A DNA stretch of 64,000 bases from Streptomyces polyasparticus (GTDB lineage Bacteria; Actinomycetota; Actinomycetes; Streptomycetales; Streptomycetaceae): assembly GCF_014493765.1 (NCBI RefSeq), contig NZ_JACTVJ010000001.1, forward strand, positions 372,001 through 436,000, in the 5' to 3' direction. A program made the position numbers and the translations under genes. This document shows positions 7,295 to 17,700 of this stretch, piece by piece; positions within the stretch are counted from its first letter, which is position 1, and each line of letters opens with the position of its first letter. The notes beneath the pieces were generated by a model. That model was not told where the DNA came from and did not search any database. It worked only from the letters and a program-made list of their open reading frames with translations.

Positions 7295-8140
7295 ATGGCT
7301 GACACCCCCGAGCAAGCGCCCGTGCGGCATCCGCCCGTCGACGGGAGCCCCGGCGCCCTCCTCCTGTGCCGCTCCGATCCGGCCGCCGTCGGCCCCGCGG
7401 CCCAGCTGCTGCGCGAGCGGATGCTGCTCGCGCAGGCCGGGCCCGAGTGGAGCGTGCTCGTTCCCGAGGGCAGGCCCTGGCTGGACGGCGGGGAACAGGT
7501 CGACCGGGTCGCGCGCGGCTGGGCCTCCGCCCTCGCGGTCGCCGCGCCCTGGCCGGCGCTCGCCCTGTGGTGGGACGAGGGCGGCGCCGGGTTCACGCTC
7601 GCGTCCGGCTTCCGGCGCACGGTCGGCTACGTATGGCTGGCGAACGGTACGCCGGTGGGCGAGGACGAGGCGATGAGCAGCTTCGTCGGACGGCTCGGCC
7701 TCGACCCCGTACTCGATATGCAGGCCCTCGACGCACTGACCCGACCCGACGCGGACGCGGACGCGCGGGCCAGGATGCTCGGTCTCCTCGCGGTGCTTTC
7801 GCGCGCGGGCCTGACCCTGCCGGCCGGGCTCGCACCGGGCCTGCCCGCAGGCGAACTCCGTTCCGCGGCGGCGGCGTTGCCCGAGGTGGAGCAGGTGCAG
7901 TGGGCCGGCTGGCGGGAGGTCGTCAGCGCGGAGCTCGACGTGGTCGAACGGGGGCGGCTCGGGACCTGGATGCGGGGGCCGCGGGCCCGCGCCATCGGTG
8001 CGCTTCAGCTGGCGGCGGGGCTGCCCACGATGTTGTTCGGGCTGCGGCGGCGCAGTGCGGGGTGGGCGGTGGCGGGGGCGGTGCTCCTCGCCAACGGTGC
8101 GCTGGGGCTGGCCTACGACACGGTCCGCGCTCGCGACTGA
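7295..8140 (+). CDS. conserved hypothetical protein with C-terminal hydrophobic segments
   Basis: A 281-aa protein that I do not assign to a family. It is acidic to neutral through residue 230, with 'PEWSVLVPEG' and 'WASALAVAAPWPALALWWDEGG' early. Its end has two hydrophobic stretches, 'AIGALQLAAGLPTMLFGL' and 'AVAGAVLLANGALGLAY', which look like a membrane hairpin, so it may be tail-anchored. No Shine-Dalgarno is seen; a -10-like TAGCTT ends 6 nt before the ATG, so the mRNA is probably leaderless. Confidence 0.65.
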   Translation: MADTPEQAPVRHPPVDGSPGALLLCRSDPAAVGPAAQLLRERMLLAQAGPEWSVLVPEGRPWLDGGEQVDRVARGWASALAVAAPWPALALWWDEGGAGFTLASGFRRTVGYVWLANGTPVGEDEAMSSFVGRLGLDPVLDMQALDALTRPDADADARARMLGLLAVLSRAGLTLPAGLAPGLPAGELRSAAAALPEVEQVQWAGWREVVSAELDVVERGRLGTWMRGPRARAIGALQLAAGLPTMLFGLRRRSAGWAVAGAVLLANGALGLAYDTVRARD

Positions 8141-8195
8141 GTGGCCGCGTCGGGTGTGGTCCGGCTGCGCCCGGGCCGGCGTCTCGTCGCCGTCT

Positions 8196-8358
8196 GCGGG
8201 TGGGTTGCGCCTGCGGCGGGCGCATTTCCCCTCCCCGCCCCTTCCCGAAACCGAGGGCTGCGCCCCCGGACCCCCGGGTGGGTGGGCCTTTTGGGGCTTC
8301 GCCCCTTGCCCCCCTTTCGCGCCTGAACGGCGCTCGTCCTCAAACGCCGGACGGGCTG
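8196..8358 (-). repeat. intergenic two-hairpin element, copy A (reverse orientation)
   Basis: The reverse complement resembles the elements at 14624, 26304 and 59130: it begins cagcccgtccggcgtttgag, has a GCGCC/GGCGC stem (8319-8333), a GGGGC-TTC-GCCCC stem (8293-8305) and a third stem at 8251-8269, then the shared cgggaaggggcgggg and gccgcaggcgca blocks. It fills much of the gene-free stretch 8141-8594. Confidence 0.75.
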
Positions 8359-8464
8359 AGGTTGGGCGCTCCGTTGGCAACAACGTGAGTCCCTCGGTAC
8401 CGGTCCACATTGCCCGAATACCAGGTACCCCACCCCGGCACCGACCCAAGACGAACCGCACGCG

Positions 8465-8530
8465 CAGCCTCGGCCGCAGGCGAGCAGCACCATGAGCGGG
8501 AGCTCAGCCTCGGCCGCAGGTGAGCAGCAC
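8465..8530. repeat. 26-bp direct repeat, 40-bp period
   Basis: Bases 8465-8490 and 8505-8530 both read cagcctcggccgcagg then C/T and gagcagcac, with one mismatch. They lie upstream of the small gene at 8595. No function is evident; the rest of 8359-8594 holds nothing I can call. Confidence 0.7.
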
Positions 8531-8594
8531 GAGGGGCGGAGCCGCAGAAGGCAAGCCGTGCTGGGGTGGAGAGGACGCGTCATATCCTGGGGGC

Positions 8595-8774
8595 ATGTAC
8601 TTCACGGACCGAGGCATCGAAGAGCTGGAGAAGCGGCGAGGTGAGGAAGAGGTCACCTTCGAGTGGCTGGCCGAGCAGCTGCGTACGTTCGTCGACCTGA
8701 ACCCCGACTTCGAGGTGCCCGTCGAGCGCCTCGCCACCTGGCTGGCCCGGCTCGACGACGAGGACGACGAGTAG
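8595..8774 (+). CDS. small conserved acidic protein (DUF6104-like)
   Basis: A 59-aa protein, 'MYFTDRGIEELEKRRGEEE' then 'VTFEWLAEQLRTFVDLNPDFE' up to a strongly acidic end. It is predicted helical and soluble. This length and opening match a small protein conserved across streptomycetes whose role is unknown; the DUF name is from memory. GGGGG precedes the ATG and a -10-like TATCCT ends 6 nt upstream, so it could also be leaderless. It ends 8 bp from the convergent histidine kinase. Confidence 0.75.
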   Translation: MYFTDRGIEELEKRRGEEEVTFEWLAEQLRTFVDLNPDFEVPVERLATWLARLDDEDDE

Positions 8775-8781
8775 CCCGAGG

Positions 8782-10056
8782 TCACACGGCCCCCGGCAGC
8801 ATCACCGTCACCGCCAGGCCACCCTCCGCCCGCGCCTCGGCCTGCACCTCGCCCTCGTGCGCGCCCGCGATGGACCGCACGATCGACAGCCCGAGCCCCG
8901 CACCCTTCGCGGAGGCCACCCGGTCCGCGTCGAGACGCCGGAACGGTTCGAACAGACGCGGGATCTCGTACGGGGGCACCGCGGGCCCCGAGTTGGCGAC
9001 CCGCAGCTCGGCCCGCCCGTCGGGGCGGACCCCCGTGACCACCTCGACCCAGCCGTCCTGCTCGACGTTGTGCCGTACGGCGTTCTCCACCAGGTTGTGG
9101 ACGAGCCGCTCCAGGAGCAGGGCGGCACCCGCAGTCGGGGCCTCGTCCGTCGTGCTGCGCACCGCGACGCCCGCGGCCCGCGCCTGGCCCGCGACCTGGG
9201 CGACGACATGCACCGCCACATCCGCGAGGTCGACCGGATGCCGCTCGGTGATCGCGTTCTCGGAGTCGGCGAGCAGCAGCAGGCCCGAGATCAGGCGCTC
9301 GTGCCGGGAGTTGATCTCCAGGAGGTTCTCGCCGAGCTGCTTGACGTCCTCCGAGGCCGTACGCCGGTGCATGGCCACCTCGACCAGGGCGCGGCCGAGC
9401 GTCAGCGGGGTGCGCAGCTCGTGCGAGGCGTTCGCGACGAAACGGCGCTGACCGTCGAAGGAGCGGTCGAGGCGTTCGACCATCGTGTCGAAGGTGTCCG
9501 CGAGCTCCTTGACCTCGTCGACGGGACCGTTCAGCGCGATGCGCTCGTGCAGCCCGCGGTCGGCCGCGGGCGCCGCGGCGATCCGGCGTGCGGTGTCCGT
9601 GACGCGGTGCAGCGGGGCGAGCACCCGGCCCGCGACCAGCCAGCCGAAGCCGGTGGCCGCGCCGCCGACCACAAGGAGGGCGATACCTCCCTGGGCGAGG
9701 AGCGAGGTGGTCGCGGCGTCGTCCACCCGGGCCTGCTGTGCCTTGATCCAGCGGTCGGCGGTCGCGCCGGTGAGGACATCGCCCTCGGGGGTGATGGCGT
9801 AGCGTCGCCGGTCGCTCGGGCTCTTGCCCTCGCCCTCGTCGCCCTCGTCCGCGGTGCGCTGTTCCTTTTCACCGGCCTCCCGTATGTCCTTCCCCAGCAT
9901 GGAGACGAACTTCGTTCCGCCACTGCGCAGTTGCTGCTGGAACAGCCCGTACGTCGTACCGAGCAGCACGATCCCCGCCAGCAGGAAGAGCAGCCCGAAG
10001 ACCAGCGTCAGACGGGTGCGCAGCGAGATGCGGGCGAGCCGCCGGGCGGGCCTCAC
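8782..10056 (-). CDS. two-component sensor histidine kinase
   Basis: A 424-aa membrane kinase. TM1 (about residues 15-37, 'LVFGLLFLLAGIVLLGTTYG'), a short extracytoplasmic loop, TM2 (about 125-150), HAMP, then HisKA with phospho-acceptor 'NASHELRTPLTLGRAL' (His near 221) and a HATPase with 'NLVENAVRH' (N box), 'LFEPFRRLD' (F box) and 'GAGLGLSIVRSI' (G box). It starts GTG and overlaps the response regulator stop (GTGA). It is divergent from a MacAB-like transporter set, so I infer sensing of an envelope-active compound and control of that transporter. Confidence 0.93.
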   Translation of the reverse strand: MRPARRLARISLRTRLTLVFGLLFLLAGIVLLGTTYGLFQQQLRSGGTKFVSMLGKDIREAGEKEQRTADEGDEGEGKSPSDRRRYAITPEGDVLTGATADRWIKAQQARVDDAATTSLLAQGGIALLVVGGAATGFGWLVAGRVLAPLHRVTDTARRIAAAPAADRGLHERIALNGPVDEVKELADTFDTMVERLDRSFDGQRRFVANASHELRTPLTLGRALVEVAMHRRTASEDVKQLGENLLEINSRHERLISGLLLLADSENAITERHPVDLADVAVHVVAQVAGQARAAGVAVRSTTDEAPTAGAALLLERLVHNLVENAVRHNVEQDGWVEVVTGVRPDGRAELRVANSGPAVPPYEIPRLFEPFRRLDADRVASAKGAGLGLSIVRSIAGAHEGEVQAEARAEGGLAVTVMLPGAV

Positions 10057-10709
10057 GGGATCCGGTACCCCGCCCCGGCCACCGTCTCCACCACCTGAGG
10101 CTCACCCAGCTTGCGGCGGAGCTTGAGCACGGCGAGACGCACCGCCCCGGTGAACGGATCGGCGTGCTCGTCCCAGGCCTTCTCCAGGAGCTGCTCAGCC
10201 GAGACCGCCGCACCGTCCGCCCGCAGGAGTTCGGCGAGCACCGCGAACTCCTTCGGCGACAGCGGTACGTAGCGTCCGTCGCGGAACACCTCGCGGCGGG
10301 CCGGATCCAGGGTGAGGCCCGCGCGGCGCAGCACCACGGGGACGGCGGGGCGCGAGCGGCGGCCCAGGGCCAGGACGCGGGCGGCCAGTTCGGGGAACGC
10401 GAAGGGCTTCGTGAGGTAGTCGTCGGCGCCGAGCGTCAGTCCCTCCACCCGGTCGCGGATGTCCGCCGCCGCGGTCAGCATCAGGACCCGTGCGCCCTCC
10501 TCCGCCTCGGCGAGTGCGCGGCACACGTCGTCGCCGTGCAGGCCCGGCAGATCGCGGTCGAGGATCACCACGTCGTACGCGTGCACGCTCGCGCGCTCCA
10601 GGGCGGCCGCGCCGTCGTAGGCCACGTCCACCGCGTGCGCCTCCTCGCGCAGCCACCCCGCTATCGCGTCGGCGAGCAGCTGCTCGTCCTCGGCCACCAG
10701 GACCCTCAT
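10053..10709 (-). CDS. OmpR-family response regulator
   Basis: A 218-aa protein. The receiver domain (about 1-115) has the acidic pair 'VAEDEQ', phospho-acceptor Asp in 'VVILDRDLPGLHG' (about residue 51) and Lys in 'LTKPFAFPEL'. The C-terminal winged helix (about 125-217) has 'LSPKEFAVLAELLRADG' and ends 'VETVAGAGYRIP'. The translation-coupled kinase gene overlaps its end. ATG has GGAG upstream. The likely target is the divergent lipoprotein-adaptor-ATPase-permease operon at 10979; bases 10710-10978 between them hold no clear operator. Confidence 0.93.
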   Translation of the reverse strand: MRVLVAEDEQLLADAIAGWLREEAHAVDVAYDGAAALERASVHAYDVVILDRDLPGLHGDDVCRALAEAEEGARVLMLTAAADIRDRVEGLTLGADDYLTKPFAFPELAARVLALGRRSRPAVPVVLRRAGLTLDPARREVFRDGRYVPLSPKEFAVLAELLRADGAAVSAEQLLEKAWDEHADPFTGAVRLAVLKLRRKLGEPQVVETVAGAGYRIP

Positions 10710-10978
10710 GTCCGCTCCTCACTTCACGTACCGGCACATGGTGACCAGGACGCTGTTTCCTCCGCGTGAGCCCGAGCTGTCAAAGCGGCGCCCCAGGACG
10801 GCACCGGCAGCACACCCCGCCACCGCACCGCCGGCGCCCCACCACGGCACCGCCGGCGCCCCACCACCGCACAGAAGCCCTCACAGGAAGCGGAAACCAC
10901 CGGGAAACGCCCCGCCGCGTTGCATCACCCCCGGTGCGGCCGTGACCGACGGCCGCGTAAGGCAAGGGAGTTGACGCG

Positions 10979-11497
10979 ATGCGCAGGAAGGCTCGCAGCA
11001 TCCTGGCGGCGCTGCCGCTGGTGCTCGCGCTGGCGCTGACCGGCTGCGGCTCGGACAGCGACGGCGGGGGAGTGGCCTCGGCGAACGGGGCGGAGAAGGA
11101 CGGCGCCTCGGCCTCGCCCTCGCTCGACCCGCAGGAGATGGGCATGAAGTTCGCGGCGTGCATGCGCGAGAACGGTGTGCCCATGGACGACCCGGAGCCC
11201 GGCGAGGGCATCCGGATGAAGCTGGACGGCTCGATACCCAAGGAGACCGTCGACAAGGCGATGGAGGCCTGCCGCAAGTACCAGCCGCAGGGCCAGGGCG
11301 GCAAGGGGCCGGGCGCCGAGAAGATGCGCGAGTACGCGCAGTGCATGCGCAAGAACGGCGTCGATGCCTTCCCCGACCCCTCCGACGGCGGTCTGCGGAT
11401 CGGCAAGGAGATCGTCGAGGACCCGGACTTCGACAAGGCGCAGGAGGCCTGCCAGGACCTGATGGGCGGCGATCTCAAGATGCAGGGGAAGAGCTGA
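10979..11497 (+). CDS. small secreted lipoprotein of an ABC efflux operon
   Basis: A 172-aa protein with a lipoprotein signal, 'LPLVLALALTGCGSD', with lipid Cys at about residue 23. The mature part has two related segments each with a CM[RK][EK]NG motif ('FAACMRENGVPMDDPEPGEG' and 'YAQCMRKNGVDAFPDPSDG') followed by an '[EQ]AC[RQ]' motif, so it looks like an internal duplication with four cysteines. GGGAG precedes ATG. The stop overlaps the adaptor start (TGATG). I infer it works outside the membrane with the MacAB-like pump. Confidence 0.8.
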   Translation: MRRKARSILAALPLVLALALTGCGSDSDGGGVASANGAEKDGASASPSLDPQEMGMKFAACMRENGVPMDDPEPGEGIRMKLDGSIPKETVDKAMEACRKYQPQGQGGKGPGAEKMREYAQCMRKNGVDAFPDPSDGGLRIGKEIVEDPDFDKAQEACQDLMGGDLKMQGKS

Positions 11498-12681
11498 TGG
11501 GGGAGTCCGTGGTGGAGAACGCGGACATGACCGCAGGGCAGAGCCCCGCGCAGCCCGCCGAGGAGACCGCCGGGGACGGGTTCGTCCACTCCCCGGAACC
11601 CGTCCGCCCGCGCCGCCGCCGGGGCTTCGCCCTCGCCGTGGCCGTAGCGGTGCTCGCCACCGCCGGCGCCCTCACCGCGGCCGCGCTCGGCCTCGGCGGC
11701 GCCGAGCAGGGCGGGACCGAGCAGAGCACCCTGCCGCCCGCGACGGCCGAGGTCACCCGGGGGACCCTGAAGGACACCGAGTCGGTGGACGGTCAGCTCG
11801 GCTACGGCGCCGCGACCACCGCCACCGCCCGTAAGCCCGGCACGCTGACCGCAGGCCCCGACACCGGCGACCGGATCACCCGGGGCAAGTCCCTGTACGC
11901 GGTGGACGGTGCGCCGGTGACGCTGATGTACGGGGCCACGCCCGCGTACCGCGATCTGCTGGAGGGCGTCGAGGGGCCCGACGTACAGCAGTTGGAGAAG
12001 AACCTGGACACGCTCGGCTATACGGGATTCACCGTGGACGAGGAGTTCACGTCCGGCACGGCCGACGCGGTGCGCGCCTGGCAGGAGGACCGCGGCCTCG
12101 ACGAGACCGGCCAAGTGCCGCTCGGACAGGTGGTGTTCGCGGACGGCGCGGTACGGATCGACAGCCTCGCCGCCCGCAAGGGCGATGCGCTCCAGCCGGG
12201 CGCCGAGGTGCTCGCGTACACCGGGACCGAGCGCGCCGTCACCACCGAACTCGACGCGGCCGACGAACAGGTGGCCAAGGAGGGCGCGAAGGTCTCGGTG
12301 CGGCTGCCGGACGACACCCTGGCCGCGGGGAAGGTCACGGAGGTCACCACGGTGATCAAGCCGGCCGAGGCGCAGGGCCAGGACCCCGAGACGAAGATCG
12401 AGGTGGTCGTCTCCTTCGCGGACGACAAGGGACGCAAGGCGGCCGACGCGTACGCCCTCGCGGCCGTCCATGTCGACTTCACCGCCGAGACCCGCGAGGA
12501 CGTGCTCACCGTGCCCGTCGCCGCGCTCCTCGCCCTCGCCGAAGGCGGGTTCGGCGTCGAGGTCGTCAAGGGCTCCACGACCACGTATGTCCCGGTCACC
12601 ACGGGCCTGTTCGCGGACGGCCGGGTGGAGATCTCGGGCGACGGGATCACCGCGGGTACGAAGGTCGGGGTGCCGAAGTGA
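11497..12681 (+). CDS. periplasmic adaptor with peptidoglycan-binding domain (MacA-like)
   Basis: A 394-aa membrane-anchored protein. A cytoplasmic 'RPRRRRG' leads into one TM segment (about residues 44-66). The barrel-sandwich region follows ('[19 protein letters not shown]'), with an inserted peptidoglycan-binding type 1 domain ('[15 protein letters not shown]...[17 protein letters not shown]', about 160-205), then beta-barrel strands and '[12 protein letters not shown]'. Membrane-fusion adaptors couple an ABC permease to wall or extracellular substrates. It overlaps the lipoprotein stop and the ATPase start, so the operon is tight. Confidence 0.85.
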   Translation: MGESVVENADMTAGQSPAQPAEETAGDGFVHSPEPVRPRRRRGFALAVAVAVLATAGALTAAALGLGGAEQGGTEQSTLPPATAEVTRGTLKDTESVDGQLGYGAATTATARKPGTLTAGPDTGDRITRGKSLYAVDGAPVTLMYGATPAYRDLLEGVEGPDVQQLEKNLDTLGYTGFTVDEEFTSGTADAVRAWQEDRGLDETGQVPLGQVVFADGAVRIDSLAARKGDALQPGAEVLAYTGTERAVTTELDAADEQVAKEGAKVSVRLPDDTLAAGKVTEVTTVIKPAEAQGQDPETKIEVVVSFADDKGRKAADAYALAAVHVDFTAETREDVLTVPVAALLALAEGGFGVEVVKGSTTTYVPVTTGLFADGRVEISGDGITAGTKVGVPK

Positions 12682-13379
12682 CGTACGGCGACCCCATGAT
12701 CTCGCTGGAGCAGGTCACCAAGACGTACGCCGGCGGTGTCACGGCCCTCGACACGGTCTCCCTGGAGATCGCGGCAGGTGAACTCGTGGGCATCGTCGGA
12801 CCGTCCGGCTCCGGCAAGTCCACGATGCTCAACATCCTCGGGACCCTGGACCGGCCCACGTCGGGACAGGTGCGCATCGACGGGTACGACGTGGGGGAGC
12901 TGTCCGACGCCGCGCTCTCCGCTCTGCGCGCGGCCCGGATCGGCTTCGTCTTCCAGCAGTTCCACCTGGCGGCGTCCACCTCGGCCTGGGACAACGTGGC
13001 GGACGGCCTGCTCTACTGCGGACTCGGCGTACGCGAACGCCGCCGCCGCGCCGCCGAGGTCCTGCGCCGCGTGGGCCTCGGCCACCGCCTGTACCACGCA
13101 CCGCACGAACTGTCCGGCGGCGAACGCCAGCGCGTCGCCATCGCCCGGGCCGTCGCGGGCGACCCGGCGCTGCTGCTCGCGGACGAGCCGACGGGCGCGC
13201 TCGACTCGGTGACCGGCGCGGGGATCATGCGGCTCCTGCGCGAACTGCACGCCGCCGGTACGACGGTCGTGATCATCACGCACGAGCGGGAGCTCGCGGA
13301 CGGCCTGCCGCGGCAGGTACGGATGCGGGACGGCCGGATCGTCAGCGACTCGGCCGCGCTGTCCGAGGTGGTCGCATGA
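12678..13379 (+). CDS. ABC transporter ATP-binding protein (MacB/LolD type)
   Basis: A 233-aa ATPase: Walker A 'GPSGSGKST' (about residue 39), Q-loop 'FVFQQFHL', signature 'LSGGERQR' (about 147), Walker B '[12 protein letters not shown]' and switch 'ITHE'. The '[11 protein letters not shown]' form is typical of the FtsE/LolD/MacB branch that works with FtsX-like permeases. The GTG start overlaps the adaptor stop (GTGA); ATG at 12696 is an alternative. The end overlaps the permease start (ATGA). Confidence 0.93.
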   Translation: MTYGDPMISLEQVTKTYAGGVTALDTVSLEIAAGELVGIVGPSGSGKSTMLNILGTLDRPTSGQVRIDGYDVGELSDAALSALRAARIGFVFQQFHLAASTSAWDNVADGLLYCGLGVRERRRRAAEVLRRVGLGHRLYHAPHELSGGERQRVAIARAVAGDPALLLADEPTGALDSVTGAGIMRLLRELHAAGTTVVIITHERELADGLPRQVRMRDGRIVSDSAALSEVVA

Positions 13380-14605
13380 CGGCCGTCCTGGACCGCCCGG
13401 CGCCGCGCCCGCCCCTGCGTCCGGCCCGCCTGCGCCCCCGCGACGTGGTCAAGGTCGGCTCCGTGGGCCTGCGCACCCGCCCCCTGCGGGCCTTCCTGTC
13501 CGCGCTCGGCATCGCCATCGGGATCGCGGCGATGGTCGCGGTGGTCGGCATCTCGGCCTCCTTGCAGGCCGGGCTCGACCGTACGCTGGCGGCGCTGGGC
13601 ACCAACCTCCTGACCGCGTCGCCGGGCTCGACCATGTTGGGCGAGGCCGCCCAACTCCCGGACTCCGCGGAGAAGATGGCGGCCCGCATCGGCCCGGTCA
13701 CCTCCGTCTCCGCCATCGGTAAACTGCCGGGCGCCAAGGTCTACCGCAGCTCCAAGATCCCCGAAGCGGAGACGGGCGGTCTGTCCGCGTACGCCGCCCG
13801 CACCGACCTGCGCTCCACGACCGGGGCGGTCCTCGCGAGCGGTACGTGGCTGAACGCCGCCACCGGCCGCTACCCGGCCGTGGTCCTGGGGGCCACGGCG
13901 GCCGAACGCCTCGGGATCGGGCGTGCCACGCCCGACACCCAAGTCCTCATCGGGGACCGGCTGTTTACGGTCGTCGGCATCCTCGCCCCCGCCGAGCTCG
14001 CCCCCGAACTCGACACGGCCGCCCTGATCGGCTGGCCCGTGGCGACGTCGGAGCTCGGCTTCGACGGGCATGCGACGACGCTGTACGTACGGGCCGAGGA
14101 CGCCGACGTGGAGGGTGTCCAGTCCGTGCTCGGCGCGACGGCCAACCCCTCGGCGCCCAACGAGGTCGACGTCTCGCGCCCCTCGGACGCCCTCGCCGCG
14201 AAGAAGGCGGCGGGCGAGGCCTTCACCGGTCTGCTCCTCGGCCTCGGTGCGGTGGCGCTGCTCGTCGGCGGGGTCGGGGTGGCCAACACCATGGTCATCT
14301 CCGTCCTGGAGCGCCGCGCGGAGATCGGCCTGCGTCGTTCGCTGGGGGCCACCCGCGGCCAGATCCGCACCCAGTTCCTCGCGGAGTCCCTGCTCCTGTC
14401 CGCACTCGGCGGCCTGGGCGGCGCGCTCCTCGGGGTGGGAGTCACCGCCGGATACGCCCTGTACCAAGGGTGGCCGGTGACGGTCCCGCTGTGGGCGGGC
14501 GTGGGCGGCGTCCTCGCCACGCTGGTGATCGGCGCACTGGCCGGCCTCTATCCCGCCGTACGGGCATCACGCCTCGCACCGACGGAGGCACTGGCGGGGC
14601 GGTAA
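13376..14605 (+). CDS. ABC transporter permease, FtsX/MacB type
   Basis: A 409-aa membrane protein. TM1 (about residues 42-63, '[20 protein letters not shown]'), a large extracytoplasmic MacB-like domain (about 65-280), then three TM segments (about 284-306, 330-355, 365-390). It carries the FtsX-type '[28 protein letters not shown]' cytoplasmic helix, here given in part. MacB systems use mechanotransmission to drive export or remodelling outside the membrane. It is last in the operon. A 17-bp duplication covers its stop codon. Confidence 0.9.
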   Translation: MTAVLDRPAPRPPLRPARLRPRDVVKVGSVGLRTRPLRAFLSALGIAIGIAAMVAVVGISASLQAGLDRTLAALGTNLLTASPGSTMLGEAAQLPDSAEKMAARIGPVTSVSAIGKLPGAKVYRSSKIPEAETGGLSAYAARTDLRSTTGAVLASGTWLNAATGRYPAVVLGATAAERLGIGRATPDTQVLIGDRLFTVVGILAPAELAPELDTAALIGWPVATSELGFDGHATTLYVRAEDADVEGVQSVLGATANPSAPNEVDVSRPSDALAAKKAAGEAFTGLLLGLGAVALLVGGVGVANTMVISVLERRAEIGLRRSLGATRGQIRTQFLAESLLLSALGGLGGALLGVGVTAGYALYQGWPVTVPLWAGVGGVLATLVIGALAGLYPAVRASRLAPTEALAGR

Positions 14606-14634
14606 CCCAGCCCGTCCGGTAACCCAGCCCGTCC
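14601..14634. repeat. 17-bp direct duplication containing a stop codon
   Basis: GGTAACCCAGCCCGTCC is present twice without mismatch (14601-14617, 14618-14634). The first copy holds the permease stop TAA (14603-14605). The second copy runs into the intergenic two-hairpin element B. Confidence 0.85.
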
Positions 14635-14696
14635 GGCGTTTGAGGACATCCGACCGAAGGTCGGATACACCACCGGGGCGTAGCCCCGAAAGCCGA
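14624..14696 (+). repeat. intergenic two-hairpin element, copy B
   Basis: Core cagcccgtccggcgtttgag, then stem ATCCGACC-GAA-GGTCGGAT (14648-14666) and stem CGGGGC-GTA-GCCCCG (14674-14688). Against copies C and D stem 1 has a paired change (A-T to C-G) that keeps pairing. It lies between convergent genes. Confidence 0.8.
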
Positions 14697-14697
14697 A

Positions 14698-14726
14698 GGG
14701 CCGCACCCGGTGCACGGGTGCGGCCC
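14698..14726. terminator. hairpin terminator between permease and kgd
   Basis: A perfect 12-bp stem (14698-14709 with 14715-14726) with loop GTGCA, between convergent genes. A further short palindrome TTCTGCGCAGAA (14734-14745) precedes the kgd stop. Confidence 0.8.
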
Positions 14727-14747
14727 ACTGGCGTTCTGCGCAGAAAA

Positions 14748-17700
14748 CTACGCCTCGAACACCTCGGCCATCAGCTGCTCCTGCTCGGCCTGGTGACGCT
14801 TGGCCGAACCCACCGCCGGCGAAGAGCCGTGCGGACGCGAGATGCGGCGCAGGCGCTCGTCGTGCGGGATGTCCGCGCCGACGGCCAGGTCCAGGTGGTC
14901 GATCAGGTTGAGGGCGATGAAGGGCCATGCACCCTGGTTCGCCGGCTCCTCCTGGGCCCAGATGTACTTCGCGGCGTTCGGGAACTTCGCGATCTCCGCC
15001 TGGAGCTCCGCACCCGGCAGCGGGTAGAGGCGCTCGATACGGATGATCGCGGTGTCCGTGATGCCGCGCTTCTGACGCTCGGCCTCGAGGTCGTAGTAGA
15101 CCTTGCCCGCGCAGAAGACGACCTTGCGGACCGCGGCCGGGTCGACGTACGAGTCGCCGATGACCGGACGGAAGCCGCCCGTGGTGAACTCCTCCGCCTT
15201 CGACGCCGCGGCCTTCAGACGCAGCATCGACTTCGGCGTGAAGACGACCAGCGGCTTGTGGTGCGGGTTGTGCACCTGCCAGCGCAGGAGGTGGAAGTAG
15301 TTCGACGGGAGCGTCGGCATGGCGACCGTCATGTTGTCCTGCGCGCACATCTGCAGGAAGCGCTCCGGGCGGGCGGACGAGTGGTCCGGGCCCTGGCCCT
15401 CGTAGCCGTGCGGGAGCAGCAGCGTCACACCGGAGTGCTGGCCCCACTTCTGCTCGGCCGAGGAGATGAACTCGTCGACGACGGTCTGCGCGCCGTTGAC
15501 GAAGTCACCGAACTGCGCCTCCCACATCACGAGCGCCTCGGGACGGGCGAGCGAGTAGCCGTACTCGAAGCCCATCGCCGCGTACTCGGAGAGCAGCGAG
15601 TCGTACACGTTGTAGCGAGCCTGGTCCTCGGAGAGGTACAGGAGCGGTGTGTAGTCCTCGCCGGTCTCGCGGTCGATGAGGACCGCGTGGCGCTGGCCGA
15701 AGGTGCCGCGGCGCGAGTCCTGGCCGGCGAGTCGGACCGGGACGCCCTCCAGGAGCAGCGAGCCGATGGCGAGGGTCTCGCCCATGCCCCAGTCGATCGT
15801 GCCGTCCTCGACCATCGCCGCACGGCGCTGCAGCTGCGGCAGCAGACGCGGGTGCACGGTGATGTGGTCGGGGATGTTGACCTGGGACTCGGCGATCCGC
15901 TTCACGACCTCCTGCGAGATCGCGGTGGTCAGCGAGACCGGGAACGCGGCCTCGGTGCCCGGGACCTCGGAGGGCGCCGGGTGCGAGGTGGCCTCGCGGA
16001 CCTCGGTGAAGACCTTCTCGAGCTGGCCCTGGTAGTCCTGAAGCGCCTGCTCGGCCTCTTCGAGCGTGATGTCGCCACGGCCGATGAGCGACTCGGTGTA
16101 GAGCTTGCGCACCGAGCGCTTCTTGTCGATCAGGTCGTACATCAGCGGCTGCGTGAACGCCGGGTTGTCCGACTCGTTGTGACCGCGGCGGCGGTAGCAG
16201 ATGAGGTCGATGACGACGTCCTTGTTGAACGCCTGGCGGAACTCGAAGGCCAGACGGGCAACGCGGACGACGGCCTCGGGGTCGTCGCCGTTCACATGGA
16301 AGATCGGCGCCTCGATCATGCGCGCCACGTCGGTGGCGTACATCGAGGAGCGCGAGGACTCCGGGGCGGCGGTGAAGCCGACCTGGTTGTTGATGACGAT
16401 GTGGACCGTGCCGCCCGTGCGGTAACCGCGCAGCTGCGACATGTTGAGGGTCTCGGCCACCACGCCCTGGCCCGCGAAGGCCGCGTCGCCGTGGATCGCC
16501 ACCGGCAGGACGGTGAAGTCCGTGCCGCCCTTGTTGATGATGTCCTGCTTGGCGCGCGCGACGCCTTCGAGGACCGGGTCCACGGCTTCCAGGTGCGAGG
16601 GGTTCGCGACCAGGGAGACCTTGATCTGCTCGCCGTCGAGACCGGTGAAGGTGCCGGCCGCGCCCAGGTGGTACTTCACGTCGCCGGAGCCGTGCATCGA
16701 CTTCGGGTCGAGGTTGCCCTCGAACTCGCGGAAGATCTGCGCGTACGACTTGCCGACGATGTTGGCGAGGACGTTGAGGCGGCCGCGGTGGGCCATGCCG
16801 ATGACGACCTCGTCCAGACGCGACTCGGCGGCGGAGTCGATGACCGCGTCGAGCAGCGGGATGACGGACTCGCCGCCCTCCAGGGAGAAGCGCTTCTGGC
16901 CGACGTACTTCGTCTGCAGGAAGGTCTCGAAGGCCTCCGCCGCGTTCAGGCGGCGCAGGATGCGCAGCTGCTCCTCGCGCTCCGGCTTGGAGTGCGGGCG
17001 CTCGATGCGGTCCTGCAGCCACTTGCGCTGCTTCGGGTCCTGGATGTGCATGAACTCCAGGCCGGTGGTGCGGCAGTAGGAGTCGCGCAGGACGCCGAGG
17101 ATGTCGCGGAGCTTCATCATCGACTTGCCGGCGAAGCCGCCGACCGCGAACTCACGCTCCAGGTCCCACAGGGTGAGGCCGTGCTCGGTGATGTCCAGGT
17201 CGGGGTGCTTGCGCTGGCGGTACTCCAGCGGGTCCGTGTCGGCCATGACGTGGCCGCGCACCCGGTAGGAGTGGATCAGCTCGAAGACGCGCGCCGCCTT
17301 GGTGACGTCGTCGTCGTGCGAGGCGTCGATGTCCTTGAGCCAGCGGACCGGCTCGTAAGGAATGCGCAGCGCCTTGAAGATCTCGTCGAAGAACTCGCCC
17401 TCGCCGAGCAGCAGGTTCGCGACGATCCGCAGGAACTCGCCGGAGGCGGCGCCCTGGATCACGCGGTGGTCGTACGTCGAGGTGAGGGTCATCACCTTCG
17501 AGATGCCCAGCTTGTTCAGGGTGTCCTGCGAGGTGCCCTGGAACTCGGCCGGGTAGTCCATCGAGCCGACGCCCATGATCACGGACTGGCCGGACATCAG
17601 ACGCGGCACGGAGTGGACGGTGCCGAGGCCGCCGGGGTTCGTCAGCGAGCAGGTGACGCCCGTGAAGTCCTCCATCGTCAGCTTGCCGTTGCGGGCGCGC

